A stretch of 31,455 bases of DNA from an uncultured Peptococcaceae bacterium (GTDB lineage: Bacteria; Bacillota; Peptococcia; Peptococcales; Peptococcaceae): contig USCP01000003.1 of the NCBI GenBank assembly GCA_900553245.1, positions 1 through 31,455 of the forward strand. Direction: 5' to 3'. The translations under genes and the position numbers were made by a program. Of this stretch, positions 7,454-15,876 are shown one piece after another. The notes beneath the pieces were generated by a model that worked only from the letters and a program-made list of their open reading frames with translations, did no database searches and had not been told where the DNA came from. Each line of letters starts with the position of its first letter. The first letter of the stretch is position 1.

Positions 7454-7482
7454 ATTATAGCAATGACAAATCCCTTTGTAAA
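7454..7482 (-). promoter_or_regulatory. Strong promoter of the tRNA-like unit
   Basis: On the minus strand TTTACA (7477-7482) and a perfect TATAAT (7454-7459) are exactly 17 bases apart. Transcription would start roughly ten bases before the tRNA-like 5' end. Confidence 0.75.
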
Positions 7483-7568
7483 GGCATTTTTCAGAGATAC
7501 ATCGGCTTTTATACGAGAAAATATCATTTTTCTTCAGTTATATATTTATCATTCAACATGCATTTATA

Positions 7569-7622
7569 CACTTTTACAAAAATCGTCTATTCATATACTG
7601 AGAATCTCCACTTTTACAAAAA
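7569..7622. repeat. Two 14-base direct repeats in an AT-rich spacer
   Basis: CACTTTTACAAAAA occurs at 7569-7582 and again at 7609-7622, exactly 40 bases apart. This lies in the gene-free stretch between the tRNA-like unit and the amidohydrolase. No gene or clear promoter is seen in 7483-7653; chance in AT-rich DNA is possible. Confidence 0.4.
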
Positions 7623-7653
7623 AGTTGTTTTTATAGACCTCTTTCAAAAACCT

Positions 7654-9288
7654 TTATTTTTTCTTTGAGAAGACCACCTTGTCGTTTTTGATGGTTTCCA
7701 CCACATTGATGTGCTTAATTTGGTCCTTATGCACATGGAGCGGATTTGCATCTAAAACCACAAAATCCGCCACTTTACCCGGTTCAATTGAGCCCTTCCA
7801 CCCCTCCTCAAAATACTGATATGCCGCATTTAACGTCACACTGCGAATGGCTTCTAACGGTGTCACGGTAAACTGAGGACCGATTTCTCGGCCACTCGCT
7901 GTCTTTCTGTTGACGGCATTGTGAATAGAAAGCATCATGTTTGGTGGCGCAACCGGACAATCTTGATGAAGTGTGAACGGAATACCACGTGCCAAGGTCG
8001 CAGCCAAAGGGCTAATGCGGCTTCCACTGTCCATCCCCAAGACGGAATCTAAATGCCAATCTCCCCAAAAATATACGTGGTCATGGAAATAGGATGGCAT
8101 CATTCCGATTTTTTTCATGCGATCTAGTTGATCAAAACGAACCATCTGACAGTGAATGGCCACAGGCCGCAAATCATCATAAATCCCCGTTTCTTTTTGG
8201 GCACGTTCATATTGAGAGATAAACTGTTCAATGGCCGCATCACCGTTACAATGAGCGATGATTTGCCAACGATGCGTGAGGCAGTCCTTTATGAAATCGC
8301 ACACTTTATTGTCATCTTCATAAACTTGATAGCCACAGTAGCTGGCATCTTCATCCTCCGGCGGCTCCATATAAGGATCACTCATCCACGCCGTTTTTGC
8401 CTGCGGAGAGCCATCCAAGAAAATTTTTGCACCAATGAGCTTTGCCCCGCTTTTATCGCGTTGACCACGACTGGTTAACCCGAGAAGATAATCCCTGCTT
8501 TTTGTTGCGAGCTTGACATACCCACATATATCCACATGCAATAAGCCTTTTTGATAGAGCTTTTCAAGCATCGGAAAGCTGGTTGGATCTATGGTCCCAT
8601 CCTGTACGGTGGTAATCCCGTTACGAAGATACATCTCCTGACTACGCAATACCACACGATCAATGTCATCAGCGGTTGGCAATGGCATTTTTTCAAGGAC
8701 ATCACGAGTGAGCGCCAATTCTTCCACAACACCATTCGGTTCTCCGGTAAGTGGGTTCTTGTAAATAATGCCCCCCTCCGGATTTGGAGTATCTTTCGTG
8801 AATCCACAAATTTCGAGAATCTTCGAATTGCATACACCAATGTGACCACTATAATGCATCATCAGCACCGGCACCTCCGTAGAAATGCGGTCCATATCTT
8901 CAACAGTTGGATGACGATGATTGGCAAAGAAATAATTATCATAGCCCATCCCAACCAGCCAATCTCCTTTTTTAATAGGATGTTGGCGCAAATAAATCTG
9001 CGCCGATGCCACAAGTTTCTCAATGCTATCAATGTTCCCTACAGGAGGCCCGTCAAAACGTGGAAACATCGCACTATAGAGCATATGGCTGTGCCCGTCA
9101 ATAAACCCCGGCAACATCGTGTGGCCGCACAAATCAAATTGCTCGGCATCAAAATTCATTTTCGAACGAAGTTCTTCGTACTCCCCTACAGCTTTTATCA
9201 CACCATCTTCGACAAGTACCGCTTCAGCGGTCGGTTGGTCATCATTCATCGTCATAATAGAACCATGATAATAAAGCGTCTGTCTCAA
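7654..9288 (-). CDS. YtcJ-type amidohydrolase (amidohydrolase family 3)
   Basis: It is a metal-dependent hydrolase of the amidohydrolase superfamily, YtcJ/NfdA branch, whose known members cleave N-substituted formamides, N-acyl amides or related C-N bonds. Marks are the strand-1 H-S-H in GFIDGHSHM (near residues 66-68), K-I-F-L-D-G-S-P, the H-C-N-G-D-A-A-I block, an H-Q-D-C-P loop and the C-terminal G-S-I-E-P-G-K-V-A-D-F-V-V-L-D that closes the beta-sandwich. The frame is open to 9327. AAGGAG lies nine bases before TTG 9286-9288, and starting there gives a typical N-terminus (L-Y-Y-H-G-S-I-M-T-M), about 544 residues. It follows an MFS transporter with a hairpin between them, and a LysR regulator is divergent. 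The substrate is unknown. Confidence 0.85.
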   Translation of the reverse strand: MRQTLYYHGSIMTMNDDQPTAEAVLVEDGVIKAVGEYEELRSKMNFDAEQFDLCGHTMLPGFIDGHSHMLYSAMFPRFDGPPVGNIDSIEKLVASAQIYLRQHPIKKGDWLVGMGYDNYFFANHRHPTVEDMDRISTEVPVLMMHYSGHIGVCNSKILEICGFTKDTPNPEGGIIYKNPLTGEPNGVVEELALTRDVLEKMPLPTADDIDRVVLRSQEMYLRNGITTVQDGTIDPTSFPMLEKLYQKGLLHVDICGYVKLATKSRDYLLGLTSRGQRDKSGAKLIGAKIFLDGSPQAKTAWMSDPYMEPPEDEDASYCGYQVYEDDNKVCDFIKDCLTHRWQIIAHCNGDAAIEQFISQYERAQKETGIYDDLRPVAIHCQMVRFDQLDRMKKIGMMPSYFHDHVYFWGDWHLDSVLGMDSGSRISPLAATLARGIPFTLHQDCPVAPPNMMLSIHNAVNRKTASGREIGPQFTVTPLEAIRSVTLNAAYQYFEEGWKGSIEPGKVADFVVLDANPLHVHKDQIKHINVVETIKNDKVVFSKKK

Positions 9289-9307
9289 TAGAATCCACTC
9301 CTTCATC

Positions 9308-9340
9308 CAGCTCGAAAGCGCCCCCACTCAATTCGAGCTG
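9308..9340. repeat. Intercistronic inverted repeat between the MFS and amidohydrolase genes
   Basis: Perfect 9-bp arms CAGCTCGAA (9308-9316) and TTCGAGCTG (9332-9340) flank a 15-base loop. There is no U-tract, so it is not a terminator. It could stabilise the upstream mRNA part or tune expression of the amidohydrolase, whose ribosome binding site lies just after it. Confidence 0.6.
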
Positions 9341-9358
9341 TTCCTTGTCTGCCAATGA

Positions 9359-10696
9359 TTAAGGATTTTGACAAATCCCTTTTTCAGCTTCAGCCCTTCT
9401 GGCTTTTTTAAAGTATTTTAAGTAAATATTTCCGGTGTAGAGCATCAGACCGGTAGAAACCACCATGAGCACCTGTGCATAAATCAGTGCCATTTGCACA
9501 CCAAAAATATCCACAAGTACCCCGCCGATAATAGGACCCATTGCCCCAAAAAATTGAATAAAAAGGACATACACCCCGTAAGATACGGATTTATACCATA
9601 CCGGTACAAGTTCCTGACTCACGATATGAAAAGAGGTATTCCCAATGCTATAGATGGCGGTCCCCACTACAATCAAGGGTACACAGGAAAACCCATAGCC
9701 GACCCCACAGACCACGCCTGTGGCAAAAACGCTTAACATCGGCATCCATACATGGGCACGAGGGTCTTTTTTATACCAACGGTCCAAAATAGCGCCACCT
9801 ACCGGATAGGCAACCATACTAAACGGCGTGCCCAAGGCAATAATTTTTGCTGCCGTTGTAACGCTCATTTCTTTTACCGAAACATAAAAGATTGATATAA
9901 ACGTCGAGCATATATTAACGGAAAAAATCGCCAACCCAGCTGCCAGGCACATGAACAGCAGGGCTTTATTATCAATAACTAACTTGACGGTTTCTCTTGC
10001 ATTTAATTTGATTTGAGAAATCTCGTCGGCATCTTTACACGCCTTCTTAGAGCGCTTTGCCCCTTGCGCCGCCATAAGCTTACGGTTATCGGGTAGGATT
10101 AAACTCAACAGAGAAGCCGCCAGGCTCATACCACCAATGATGTAAAATGCCATGCGCCATCCGTATTGATCCGCCAGTGAGGCAAACACCATAAACCCCA
10201 GTGCGCCACCCACGACCATCGCTGTATTATAGATACCAAGAACCTTTCCCCACGAAGCATTCTTGTACCAGCTCGTCATCATAGCGGTAGAAAGTGGTGC
10301 ATAGGCCGAATTGCCAGCACCGACAAAAAAGCGGTTAATGATTAAATGCAATGCGCTGTTTGCCATTCCACAAAACACCGTTGCGCCACTCCATAAAATT
10401 GAGCAAAAGCTAATGGCACGTCGTTGAGATTTATTTTCACCGACAAAGGAAATCGGCATAACAAAAATAGCCATTCCCAAAAATACCGCACTGCTCAAAA
10501 AACCCACTTGAGTGGCACTAATTTCCAAATCCTCTTGAATGAGTGGCAAAATAGCGTTGACCCCATAACGCACAATCACATCAGACAAAAAGATCACATA
10601 TAAAATAGCCGCGAATAACAATCGTTTCCCACGCGGCAGCCGTACCAGAGGCTCATCGCCCTCGGTTATTTCGTCATCCACATTTGCTTCGGACAT
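9359..10696 (-). CDS. Major facilitator superfamily transporter
   Basis: This is a 445-residue membrane protein with about 12 hydrophobic segments in two six-helix halves. They are split by a charged cytoplasmic loop near residues 205-240 (rich in Lys/Arg/Asp). The N-terminus is acidic and cytoplasmic. Helix 1 contains D-V-I-V-R-Y-G-V-N-A-I-L-P, as in anion/cation symporters of the ACS/GudP-like group. The frame starts at a GTG at 10705 that overlaps GAGGGAG; ATG 10694-10696 at proper distance is preferred. It is transcribed towards the amidohydrolase (70-base gap) and away from the LysR gene, so it probably imports that enzyme's substrate, an organic acid or acylated amino acid. This is inference from context. 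Confidence 0.85.
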   Translation of the reverse strand: MSEANVDDEITEGDEPLVRLPRGKRLLFAAILYVIFLSDVIVRYGVNAILPLIQEDLEISATQVGFLSSAVFLGMAIFVMPISFVGENKSQRRAISFCSILWSGATVFCGMANSALHLIINRFFVGAGNSAYAPLSTAMMTSWYKNASWGKVLGIYNTAMVVGGALGFMVFASLADQYGWRMAFYIIGGMSLAASLLSLILPDNRKLMAAQGAKRSKKACKDADEISQIKLNARETVKLVIDNKALLFMCLAAGLAIFSVNICSTFISIFYVSVKEMSVTTAAKIIALGTPFSMVAYPVGGAILDRWYKKDPRAHVWMPMLSVFATGVVCGVGYGFSCVPLIVVGTAIYSIGNTSFHIVSQELVPVWYKSVSYGVYVLFIQFFGAMGPIIGGVLVDIFGVQMALIYAQVLMVVSTGLMLYTGNIYLKYFKKARRAEAEKGICQNP

Positions 10697-10820
10697 TAGT
10701 GTCACGCTCCCTCTCTCGATTCTTCAAACAATAGTGCTAAATGCCCCATTTAATTACGATGCATAAAATATACTTGTAAGATAACATAAAAATTGCTTTC
10801 ACTTAGCACCTTAAATTACC

Positions 10821-10849
10821 TTTCCAATCATGAATAATTATTTTATAAT
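10821..10849 (+). promoter_or_regulatory. lysR promoter with an embedded palindrome (candidate LysR operator)
   Basis: TTTCCA (10821-10826) and a perfect TATAAT (10844-10849) are 17 bases apart, about 100 bases before the LysR start. The -10 lies within ATTAT-TTT-ATAAT (10837-10849), a perfect inverted repeat of the short AT-rich kind bound by LysR proteins. This would suit self-repression and divergent control. It is AT-rich, so chance is possible. Confidence 0.4.
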
Positions 10850-10948
10850 AGATTTATTACATATAATTTATCATTTTACTTCTTTACGAACTTTTCAATA
10901 AAAAATAAACGCAACCACTCGACCAATATTCGCCATAGGAGGTTTATG

Positions 10949-11905
10949 ATGGAACTTCTTCAACTACAGTATTTTATCACCCTTGCCGAATGTCAACACA
11001 TGACCCGCGCCGCAAACAGCCTCATGGTATCGCAACCTTCGTTAAGCAATACCCTTTCCAGAATTGAAAAAGAACTTGATGTCAAACTCTTTGATCGTCA
11101 AGGGCGCAATATCGTTCTCAATGATTATGGCAAGGTGGTACTGAAACACGCCAAGAATATCTTCCGTGAACTTGATAACATCCATACCGAAATCGATGCC
11201 TTAAAGCATGCCCAAGACAATACCATTACCATTGGCTCCGTTGACTCCGAATACGTTAAGGATTGGTTGCCATTCTTTATTACCGAGCATCCAAACATCC
11301 TCGTTCATCACTCTATCGGTACCCCAACAGAATTGGAAAATCAATTGCAAAATGGAGATATTGACTTCGCCATCACGGACAGCAATTCTTTAACCGAAGA
11401 GTATGCCTCCCAATTACTGGGGCATGATGAATACATTATTTTAGGCCCTCTTGATAACCCGATTCCAAATGACGAACCACAGGATTTCGCAGCCTTTCGT
11501 AACGAGCCATTTATTAGCCGCTCTAAAGTCGATAAAAATGCCCGCGCGATTGATATCTTATCGAACGCTGCGGGAATTAAACCAAACATCATCTTTGAAG
11601 GAGAACAGGCACTCATCTCACGTATCTTTTATCTTGGCTACGGTAATATTATCGCACAAAAATCAAGCGTTCTCTCACCGCAACATCTCAGCATCTGCGA
11701 ACGCCATTCAAAGATTTACATGCTCAATGATGAACGTGCACATTTTGATGTCAACCTCGTTTGGGATGGAAACCGTTCTCTCTCTGAAGCCGGCTTAAGC
11801 CTGATTGAATATGTCAAAAATAATACAGAACAATTCCGCTGTACCAATGATGACATCTTCAATAATCCTGATGGCCAAGACTTCATTGACATTAGTTTTG
11901 CATAG
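10949..11905 (+). CDS. LysR-family transcriptional regulator
   Basis: The protein has 318 residues. The N-terminal winged helix-turn-helix (about 1-60) has the classic L-x-Q-L-x-Y-F start, T-R-A-A-N-S-L-M-V-S-Q-P-S-L-S and L-D-V-K-L-F-D-R. A long linker helix and a type-2 periplasmic-binding-like effector domain (about 90-290) follow. AGGAGG at 10937-10942 lies six bases before ATG 10949; an ATG three bases earlier would be too close. It is divergent from the MFS-amidohydrolase pair, the usual arrangement for a LysR activator of a catabolic operon, so the imported or processed compound may be its inducer. The last 25 residues form an acidic tail (N-D-D-I-F-N-N-P-D-G) beyond the usual fold. 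Confidence 0.92.
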   Translation: MELLQLQYFITLAECQHMTRAANSLMVSQPSLSNTLSRIEKELDVKLFDRQGRNIVLNDYGKVVLKHAKNIFRELDNIHTEIDALKHAQDNTITIGSVDSEYVKDWLPFFITEHPNILVHHSIGTPTELENQLQNGDIDFAITDSNSLTEEYASQLLGHDEYIILGPLDNPIPNDEPQDFAAFRNEPFISRSKVDKNARAIDILSNAAGIKPNIIFEGEQALISRIFYLGYGNIIAQKSSVLSPQHLSICERHSKIYMLNDERAHFDVNLVWDGNRSLSEAGLSLIEYVKNNTEQFRCTNDDIFNNPDGQDFIDISFA

Positions 11906-11950
11906 ATTCTGTATCAAAATCAATAGCTACTGAGAAATATATCCATATAT

Positions 11951-12001
11951 AAAAAACCTTTTCATTCGAGGGATGCACACTCTCAACGAAAAGGTTTTTT
12001 T
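11951..12001. terminator. Bidirectional terminator between lysR and ogt
   Basis: A 13-bp stem pairs 11951-11963 with 11988-12000, with a short inner GAG/CTC helix. T-runs follow in both directions. It serves the convergent lysR and ogt genes. Confidence 0.85.
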
Positions 12002-12013
12002 ATTTTTATTTTT

Positions 12014-12526
12014 CTATTGATTTATTGAGGTTTTATCGTCTGTCAATGCCACCCCTTCCAATTTTAAGAGAGCGACTTTTTTATCCAGCCCAGCGGCATA
12101 GCCGGTGAGCTTTCCCTTTACACCAACCACACGATGACAAGGCACCATAATGGGCACCGGATTTTTGCCAACTGCACCACCAACGGCTTGGGCAGCCATT
12201 GGTGCGCCTGCTCTACTTGCACTGATGCGATGAGCAAGCTCGCCATAGGTCACTGTATCACCGTAAGGAATCGTGCATAACATCTCCCACACCTGTTGTT
12301 GAAATGGCGTTCCTACAAGATGAAGCGGTGGTAATGCGACAGGCTGTTGACCGCTAAAATAGCGCGTCAACCACTGTATTGCCTCTTTTAAAATTGGAGA
12401 TTGAATCTCATTCGGCGATGTCACAGGCGCTGACTCCGCCAAGAATTCAAGCATCGTCACACCTATTTCATCAACCTCCAATAAAAGCGTACCGAGCGGC
12501 GAGGTCATCACACATTGTTCCTTCAC
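12014..12526 (-). CDS. ogt: Methylated-DNA-[protein]-cysteine S-methyltransferase
   Basis: It repairs O6-alkylguanine by moving the alkyl group to its own cysteine, a one-shot reaction. The protein is 170 residues. It has a short N-terminal ribonuclease-H-like domain and a C-terminal DNA-binding/active-site domain: G-T-P-F-Q-Q-Q-V-W, I-P-Y-G-D-T-V-T-Y-G-E-L-A, and the active-site box P-x-x-x-x-V-P-C-H-R-V-V-G with the acceptor Cys. The start is GTG 12526, nine bases after AAGGAG. It has no Ada-type regulatory domain, so it is the constitutive Ogt form. A terminator hairpin lies just upstream of its ribosome binding site, so its own promoter is not obvious. Confidence 0.95.
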   Translation of the reverse strand: MKEQCVMTSPLGTLLLEVDEIGVTMLEFLAESAPVTSPNEIQSPILKEAIQWLTRYFSGQQPVALPPLHLVGTPFQQQVWEMLCTIPYGDTVTYGELAHRISASRAGAPMAAQAVGGAVGKNPVPIMVPCHRVVGVKGKLTGYAAGLDKKVALLKLEGVALTDDKTSINQ

Positions 12527-12546
12527 ATAAATCGTCTCCTTCTAAT

Positions 12547-12571
12547 AAAAAAAGGGAGCATCAAGGCTCCC
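12547..12571 (-). terminator. Terminator after the NSS/membrane protein operon
   Basis: Stem GGGAGC (12554-12559) pairs with GCTCCC (12566-12571) around a 6-base loop, followed on the minus strand by seven U's (12547-12553). Confidence 0.85.
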
Positions 12572-12578
12572 CTCATTT

Positions 12579-13235
12579 TTATACACGACAGCTAAAAAAA
12601 CACACCGCAAGCAAAAGCACTGCAAATCCCATAATAGCGACGGATGCCATCTGTAGCACCACGACCCGCTCGAAACCAGGCAATAGAAGCGCCAATACTG
12701 CCAACCCTCCAGCAACGCCGGCAAAAGCCTTACGTTTTCGCATCTTAGACACATCTTCAAAATCAATCTTTCGATCGCCTGCCACCAATATGCGAACACC
12801 TACTAAAATGGCAATGCAAGCAAGAAGATGACCTAAATCAAGGGTGGTGACACACGCCATTGGCCCACTGCCGGCACGATACCCATTGAGAAAATCTATG
12901 CCGCTTCTCACCAACAGCACCAACGCACAGAAGGCAAGCCCCATTGTTTGCGCCCCAATATGCCGTTTTTCACGGGCATTATTGAACGGTTGTCGAAGCA
13001 CAGCATCTGTATAGGCTTCAACATCATCAACGACATCCTTTACCGGCATCCCCTTACAATCTTCTGTAAGGGTGACCAAAAGCTGACGTTCCTGCGCCAA
13101 TCGCAACGCCTGATTGTTTTCCTTTGCTTCAATATGCACAAGCATCTTTTCCACAAGACATGCATCCTCACCCTGAAAACGAGCAAGCAAGGGCGCATCT
13201 TTCTCGGATTTTAAGATTTCAAAGTTCTCTTGCAC
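12579..13235 (-). CDS. Unknown membrane protein with a soluble helical head
   Basis: The protein is 218 residues and I do not recognise the family with confidence. The first about 95 residues are charged and mostly helical, with V-x-D-V-V-D-D-V-E-A-Y. Two hydrophobic segments (about 97-115 and 128-150), a basic connector (R-K-I-D-F-E-D-V-S-K-M-R-K-R-K) and two more hydrophobic segments (about 167-185, 190-213) follow. The layout loosely resembles DUF1129-type proteins. The start is GTG 13235 behind GAAGGAAG. The gene begins 17 bases after the NSS transporter stop and the pair ends in one terminator, so they are probably co-transcribed. No catalytic motif is visible. Confidence 0.65.
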   Translation of the reverse strand: MQENFEILKSEKDAPLLARFQGEDACLVEKMLVHIEAKENNQALRLAQERQLLVTLTEDCKGMPVKDVVDDVEAYTDAVLRQPFNNAREKRHIGAQTMGLAFCALVLLVRSGIDFLNGYRAGSGPMACVTTLDLGHLLACIAILVGVRILVAGDRKIDFEDVSKMRKRKAFAGVAGGLAVLALLLPGFERVVVLQMASVAIMGFAVLLLAVCFFSCRV

Positions 13236-13252
13236 GAGTGCTTCCTTCTTTC

Positions 13253-14578
13253 TTAACCGATACCACCCAAGAGTGCACCGAGTACCAATACCACTAAGGT
13301 CACACCGCAGTATACATATTTACCGAGGCCTTCTACAACGCCACCGATTTTATATTTACTGCCGCGTTCAATTTCTTTCGCAGCAAAACCTTTGCCGCAC
13401 ACCCAGAAAAACATCACCCCAGCCAAAAGAGCACCAACAGGCATAATATAGATGCTAAAGAGATCCATCCATCCGCCAATGATGTCTGCATTTTCTAAGA
13501 AAATACCAACAACAAAGCTCAGTGCAAACACAATTCCACAGGAAGTCATACGTCCAAGGTTAAAGCGTTCTTGTAAGGCTTCAATTGGCCCTTCATAAAG
13601 ATTGACCAAAGAGGTAATGCCGGCGAAAAATACCGCCACGAAGAAAACAATGGCTAAGATTTGTCCGGATGGAATCTGTGCAAAAATAGACGGCAGTACG
13701 ATGAAGATGAGCGGAGGCCCTGCTTGTGGGTCAGCCCCAAAGGCAAAGACCGCCGGAATAATTACCAAAGCAATCAAGGTAGATGCAATTAAGTCAAAAA
13801 CAAAAACCAAGAAGCCGGAAGACACCACGTCAGTGTCATCCTTCAAATAACTGCCGTATACAATTGTCCCACAGCCTGCCAAAGACAAGGAGAAAAACGC
13901 TTGCCCTAATGCATAAATCCAAGTTTTTGGATTAGCGAGCGCACTCCAATCTGGGGAGAACAAAAATTCATAACCACTTTCTGACCCAGGCAAGGTATAC
14001 ACAAAAAATGCCAAACCTACAAAAAGGAAAAAGAACAATGGCATAATGATTTTGCTTGCACGTTCAATCCCAGCAGCAATCCCAGCATTCATAATAATAA
14101 ACGTAATGATAATAGCGATTAAGTGCCATCCAATGCTTCCGAACGGTCCGGCAATTTCGCCAAAGTATGCGCCGGCATCCATATTAAACATTTCACCGGA
14201 TAAGGCGCCAAACAAGAAACGCAATACCCAACCAACAATAATGGTGTAGCCAATGGCAATCCCAATGGAGCCTACCAACGGAATCAAGCCAAATGCTTCA
14301 CCATGCTTTTTACCGCGACGCGCCATTGCTTTACGAAAGGCCCCGACAGAACCGGTACGCATGGCACGACCAAAGGCCATTTCCCCCATGACCCCACAAA
14401 AGCCCAACGCGATTTCAAAAATAAGAAACGGCACTAAAAATGCAAACCCACCGAACTCGCCGACACGATAAGGGAAAAGCCAGATATTCCCCATCCCAAC
14501 GGCGGAACCGATGCAGGCCATGATGAAACCAAAGCGACTGCGGAACAAGTCGCGATTTTTTTGATAATGCTTTACCAA
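13253..14578 (-). CDS. NSS (SLC6-like) sodium-dependent amino-acid symporter
   Basis: It is a neurotransmitter:sodium symporter family member, the LeuT fold, importing amino acids with Na+. The signature in helix 1, G-S-A-V-G-M-G-N-I-W-L-F-P-Y, carries the unwound sodium/substrate site; a helix 6 region with A-L-G-Q-A-F-F-S-L-S supplies the second half. About 11 hydrophobic segments in about 441 residues match the short bacterial type. The frame opens at GTG 14587, which is fused to AAAGGGG; TTG 14576-14578 lies eight bases after that site and is the likelier start. It follows the LutB-like gene's terminator and is followed by a membrane protein. The substrate cannot be told from sequence. 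Confidence 0.9.
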   Translation of the reverse strand: MVKHYQKNRDLFRSRFGFIMACIGSAVGMGNIWLFPYRVGEFGGFAFLVPFLIFEIALGFCGVMGEMAFGRAMRTGSVGAFRKAMARRGKKHGEAFGLIPLVGSIGIAIGYTIIVGWVLRFLFGALSGEMFNMDAGAYFGEIAGPFGSIGWHLIAIIITFIIMNAGIAAGIERASKIIMPLFFFLFVGLAFFVYTLPGSESGYEFLFSPDWSALANPKTWIYALGQAFFSLSLAGCGTIVYGSYLKDDTDVVSSGFLVFVFDLIASTLIALVIIPAVFAFGADPQAGPPLIFIVLPSIFAQIPSGQILAIVFFVAVFFAGITSLVNLYEGPIEALQERFNLGRMTSCGIVFALSFVVGIFLENADIIGGWMDLFSIYIMPVGALLAGVMFFWVCGKGFAAKEIERGSKYKIGGVVEGLGKYVYCGVTLVVLVLGALLGGIG

Positions 14579-14613
14579 ATATGTCACCCCTTTATTTCAA
14601 ATTGCAAGTAGAG

Positions 14614-14647
14614 ATAAAAGATGGGACTGCTCGTTTACAGCCCCATC
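14614..14647 (-). terminator. Terminator of the LUD/CCG iron-sulfur operon
   Basis: A 10-position stem with one mismatch (14620-14629 with 14638-14647) and an 8-base loop is followed on the minus strand by only four U's. It is weaker than the others here, so read-through into the NSS gene is plausible. Confidence 0.65.
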
Positions 14648-14667
14648 ATTTAAACAATCCGTTGCGC

Positions 14668-15876
14668 TTACTTCTTTTCTTCCTTGGTTGCTTCTGTGCG
14701 CAAATGATAAATCATGGTTGGAACGTCGATGTCCATTGGGCATTGTTCCACACAACGACCGCAACGCAAGCAATTATATACAATCGGCGCTGCTTCTTTA
14801 ATGCCATCGTCTACAAACGCTGTCCAAATTGCACCAATCCCATTCATATAAGTTTTGCCGAAATGACCAGCTACCAAGGAAAATACCGGACATTCATACA
14901 TACACCCACCGCAACGCAAGCACAACGCTGCATCGCTACAAACCGGGTCCGCAATCATCTTGCTACGACCGTTGTCCACGAAAATAACATGGAATTCGTG
15001 AGGGCCGTGTGCCCCGTAGGTAGTCACTTTTTCAATGTCACCGGTCTTACTTGGTCCGCTGATGATGTTTACATAGCCAGGCGCACCGTATTGACCGTAA
15101 CGCCAGTTGACCTCTGCCACCTTCATGGAATCCAAGAAGGTCGGCACGATTTTTTCAATCCCTACCACAGCGATGTGAACCGGAGGCGCTGCGGTGCAAA
15201 GACGTACATTGCCTTCGTTTTCAATAATAGTGATTTGACCGGTATCGGCCGCAACCGCATTGGCACCACTGATCCCGATGTCTGCGGTAAAATATTTTTC
15301 ACGCAAAAATTCACGTACCGCCATTACTTCTTCCGCAATATCCGGTGGAATTTCACGGCCAAAGAATTCGGTAAACACTTCTGCCACTTGTTCGCGTGGA
15401 ACGTGAATAGATGGGGACAAGATGTGCATTGGACGACCGTCCATCAATTGCAGAATGAATTCCCCAAGGTCGGTCTCCCAAACTTCGTGACCGCAGTCCG
15501 CCAAACGTTGACGAAGATGAATTTCTTCCCCAAGCATGGACTTGCCCTTTACGAAACTCTTTTTACCACCGGCAATGGAGTTGATGATATCAACAACGGC
15601 TTGCGCATCCTCTGCAAAATAAGCATGACCATGGTTGCGTTCGATGGATTCAGACGCTTGCGCCATCAATTCACGCCAGTTGGCATGAGCTTGATGCTTG
15701 ATTTCCTTGACTTCCTTTGCCAAGGCAGGTGTATGTGGATAGCGTTCCAAAGACTCCGCCAAGTTTTTGCGATAGGAGTCTATCGCACGGGTAATCGCAG
15801 TACGAATGCGTTCGTCCTCACTCGCTTCGTAGATGTCTTTGGCGTATGCTTTTATATTTTCTTTAATGGTGCTCAT
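14668..15876 (-). CDS. LutB-like protein: LUD domain with two [4Fe-4S] clusters
   Basis: It resembles LutB of the L-lactate oxidation system, a cytoplasmic electron-transfer iron-sulfur protein. The N-terminal helical part and LUD domain (about 30-290) include I-G-I-S-G-A-N-A-V-A-A-D-T-G and G-P-S-K-T-G-D-I-E. The ferredoxin-like part follows (about 300-390) with two C-x2-C-x2-C-x3-C-P motifs, CLRCGGCMYECP and CLRCGRCVEQCP. At 402 residues it is shorter than typical LutB (about 470), lacking the long C-terminal tail. Its ATG overlaps the stop of the upstream CCG-domain gene (ATGA at 15873-15876), so they are co-translated. No LutC or lactate permease is next door. The substrate may be lactate or another 2-hydroxy acid; this is inferred from family only. 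Confidence 0.88.
   Translation of the reverse strand: MSTIKENIKAYAKDIYEASEDERIRTAITRAIDSYRKNLAESLERYPHTPALAKEVKEIKHQAHANWRELMAQASESIERNHGHAYFAEDAQAVVDIINSIAGGKKSFVKGKSMLGEEIHLRQRLADCGHEVWETDLGEFILQLMDGRPMHILSPSIHVPREQVAEVFTEFFGREIPPDIAEEVMAVREFLREKYFTADIGISGANAVAADTGQITIIENEGNVRLCTAAPPVHIAVVGIEKIVPTFLDSMKVAEVNWRYGQYGAPGYVNIISGPSKTGDIEKVTTYGAHGPHEFHVIFVDNGRSKMIADPVCSDAALCLRCGGCMYECPVFSLVAGHFGKTYMNGIGAIWTAFVDDGIKEAAPIVYNCLRCGRCVEQCPMDIDVPTMIYHLRTEATKEEKK

Noticed and set aside
7569..7622. A short repeat array or CRISPR-like element
   Set aside because: Only two copies of 14 AT-rich bases exist, with no third unit and no cas gene in the window.
8551..9291. A 246-codon plus-strand frame opposite the amidohydrolase
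   Set aside because: Antisense to a clear enzyme gene, no start signals, no motifs.
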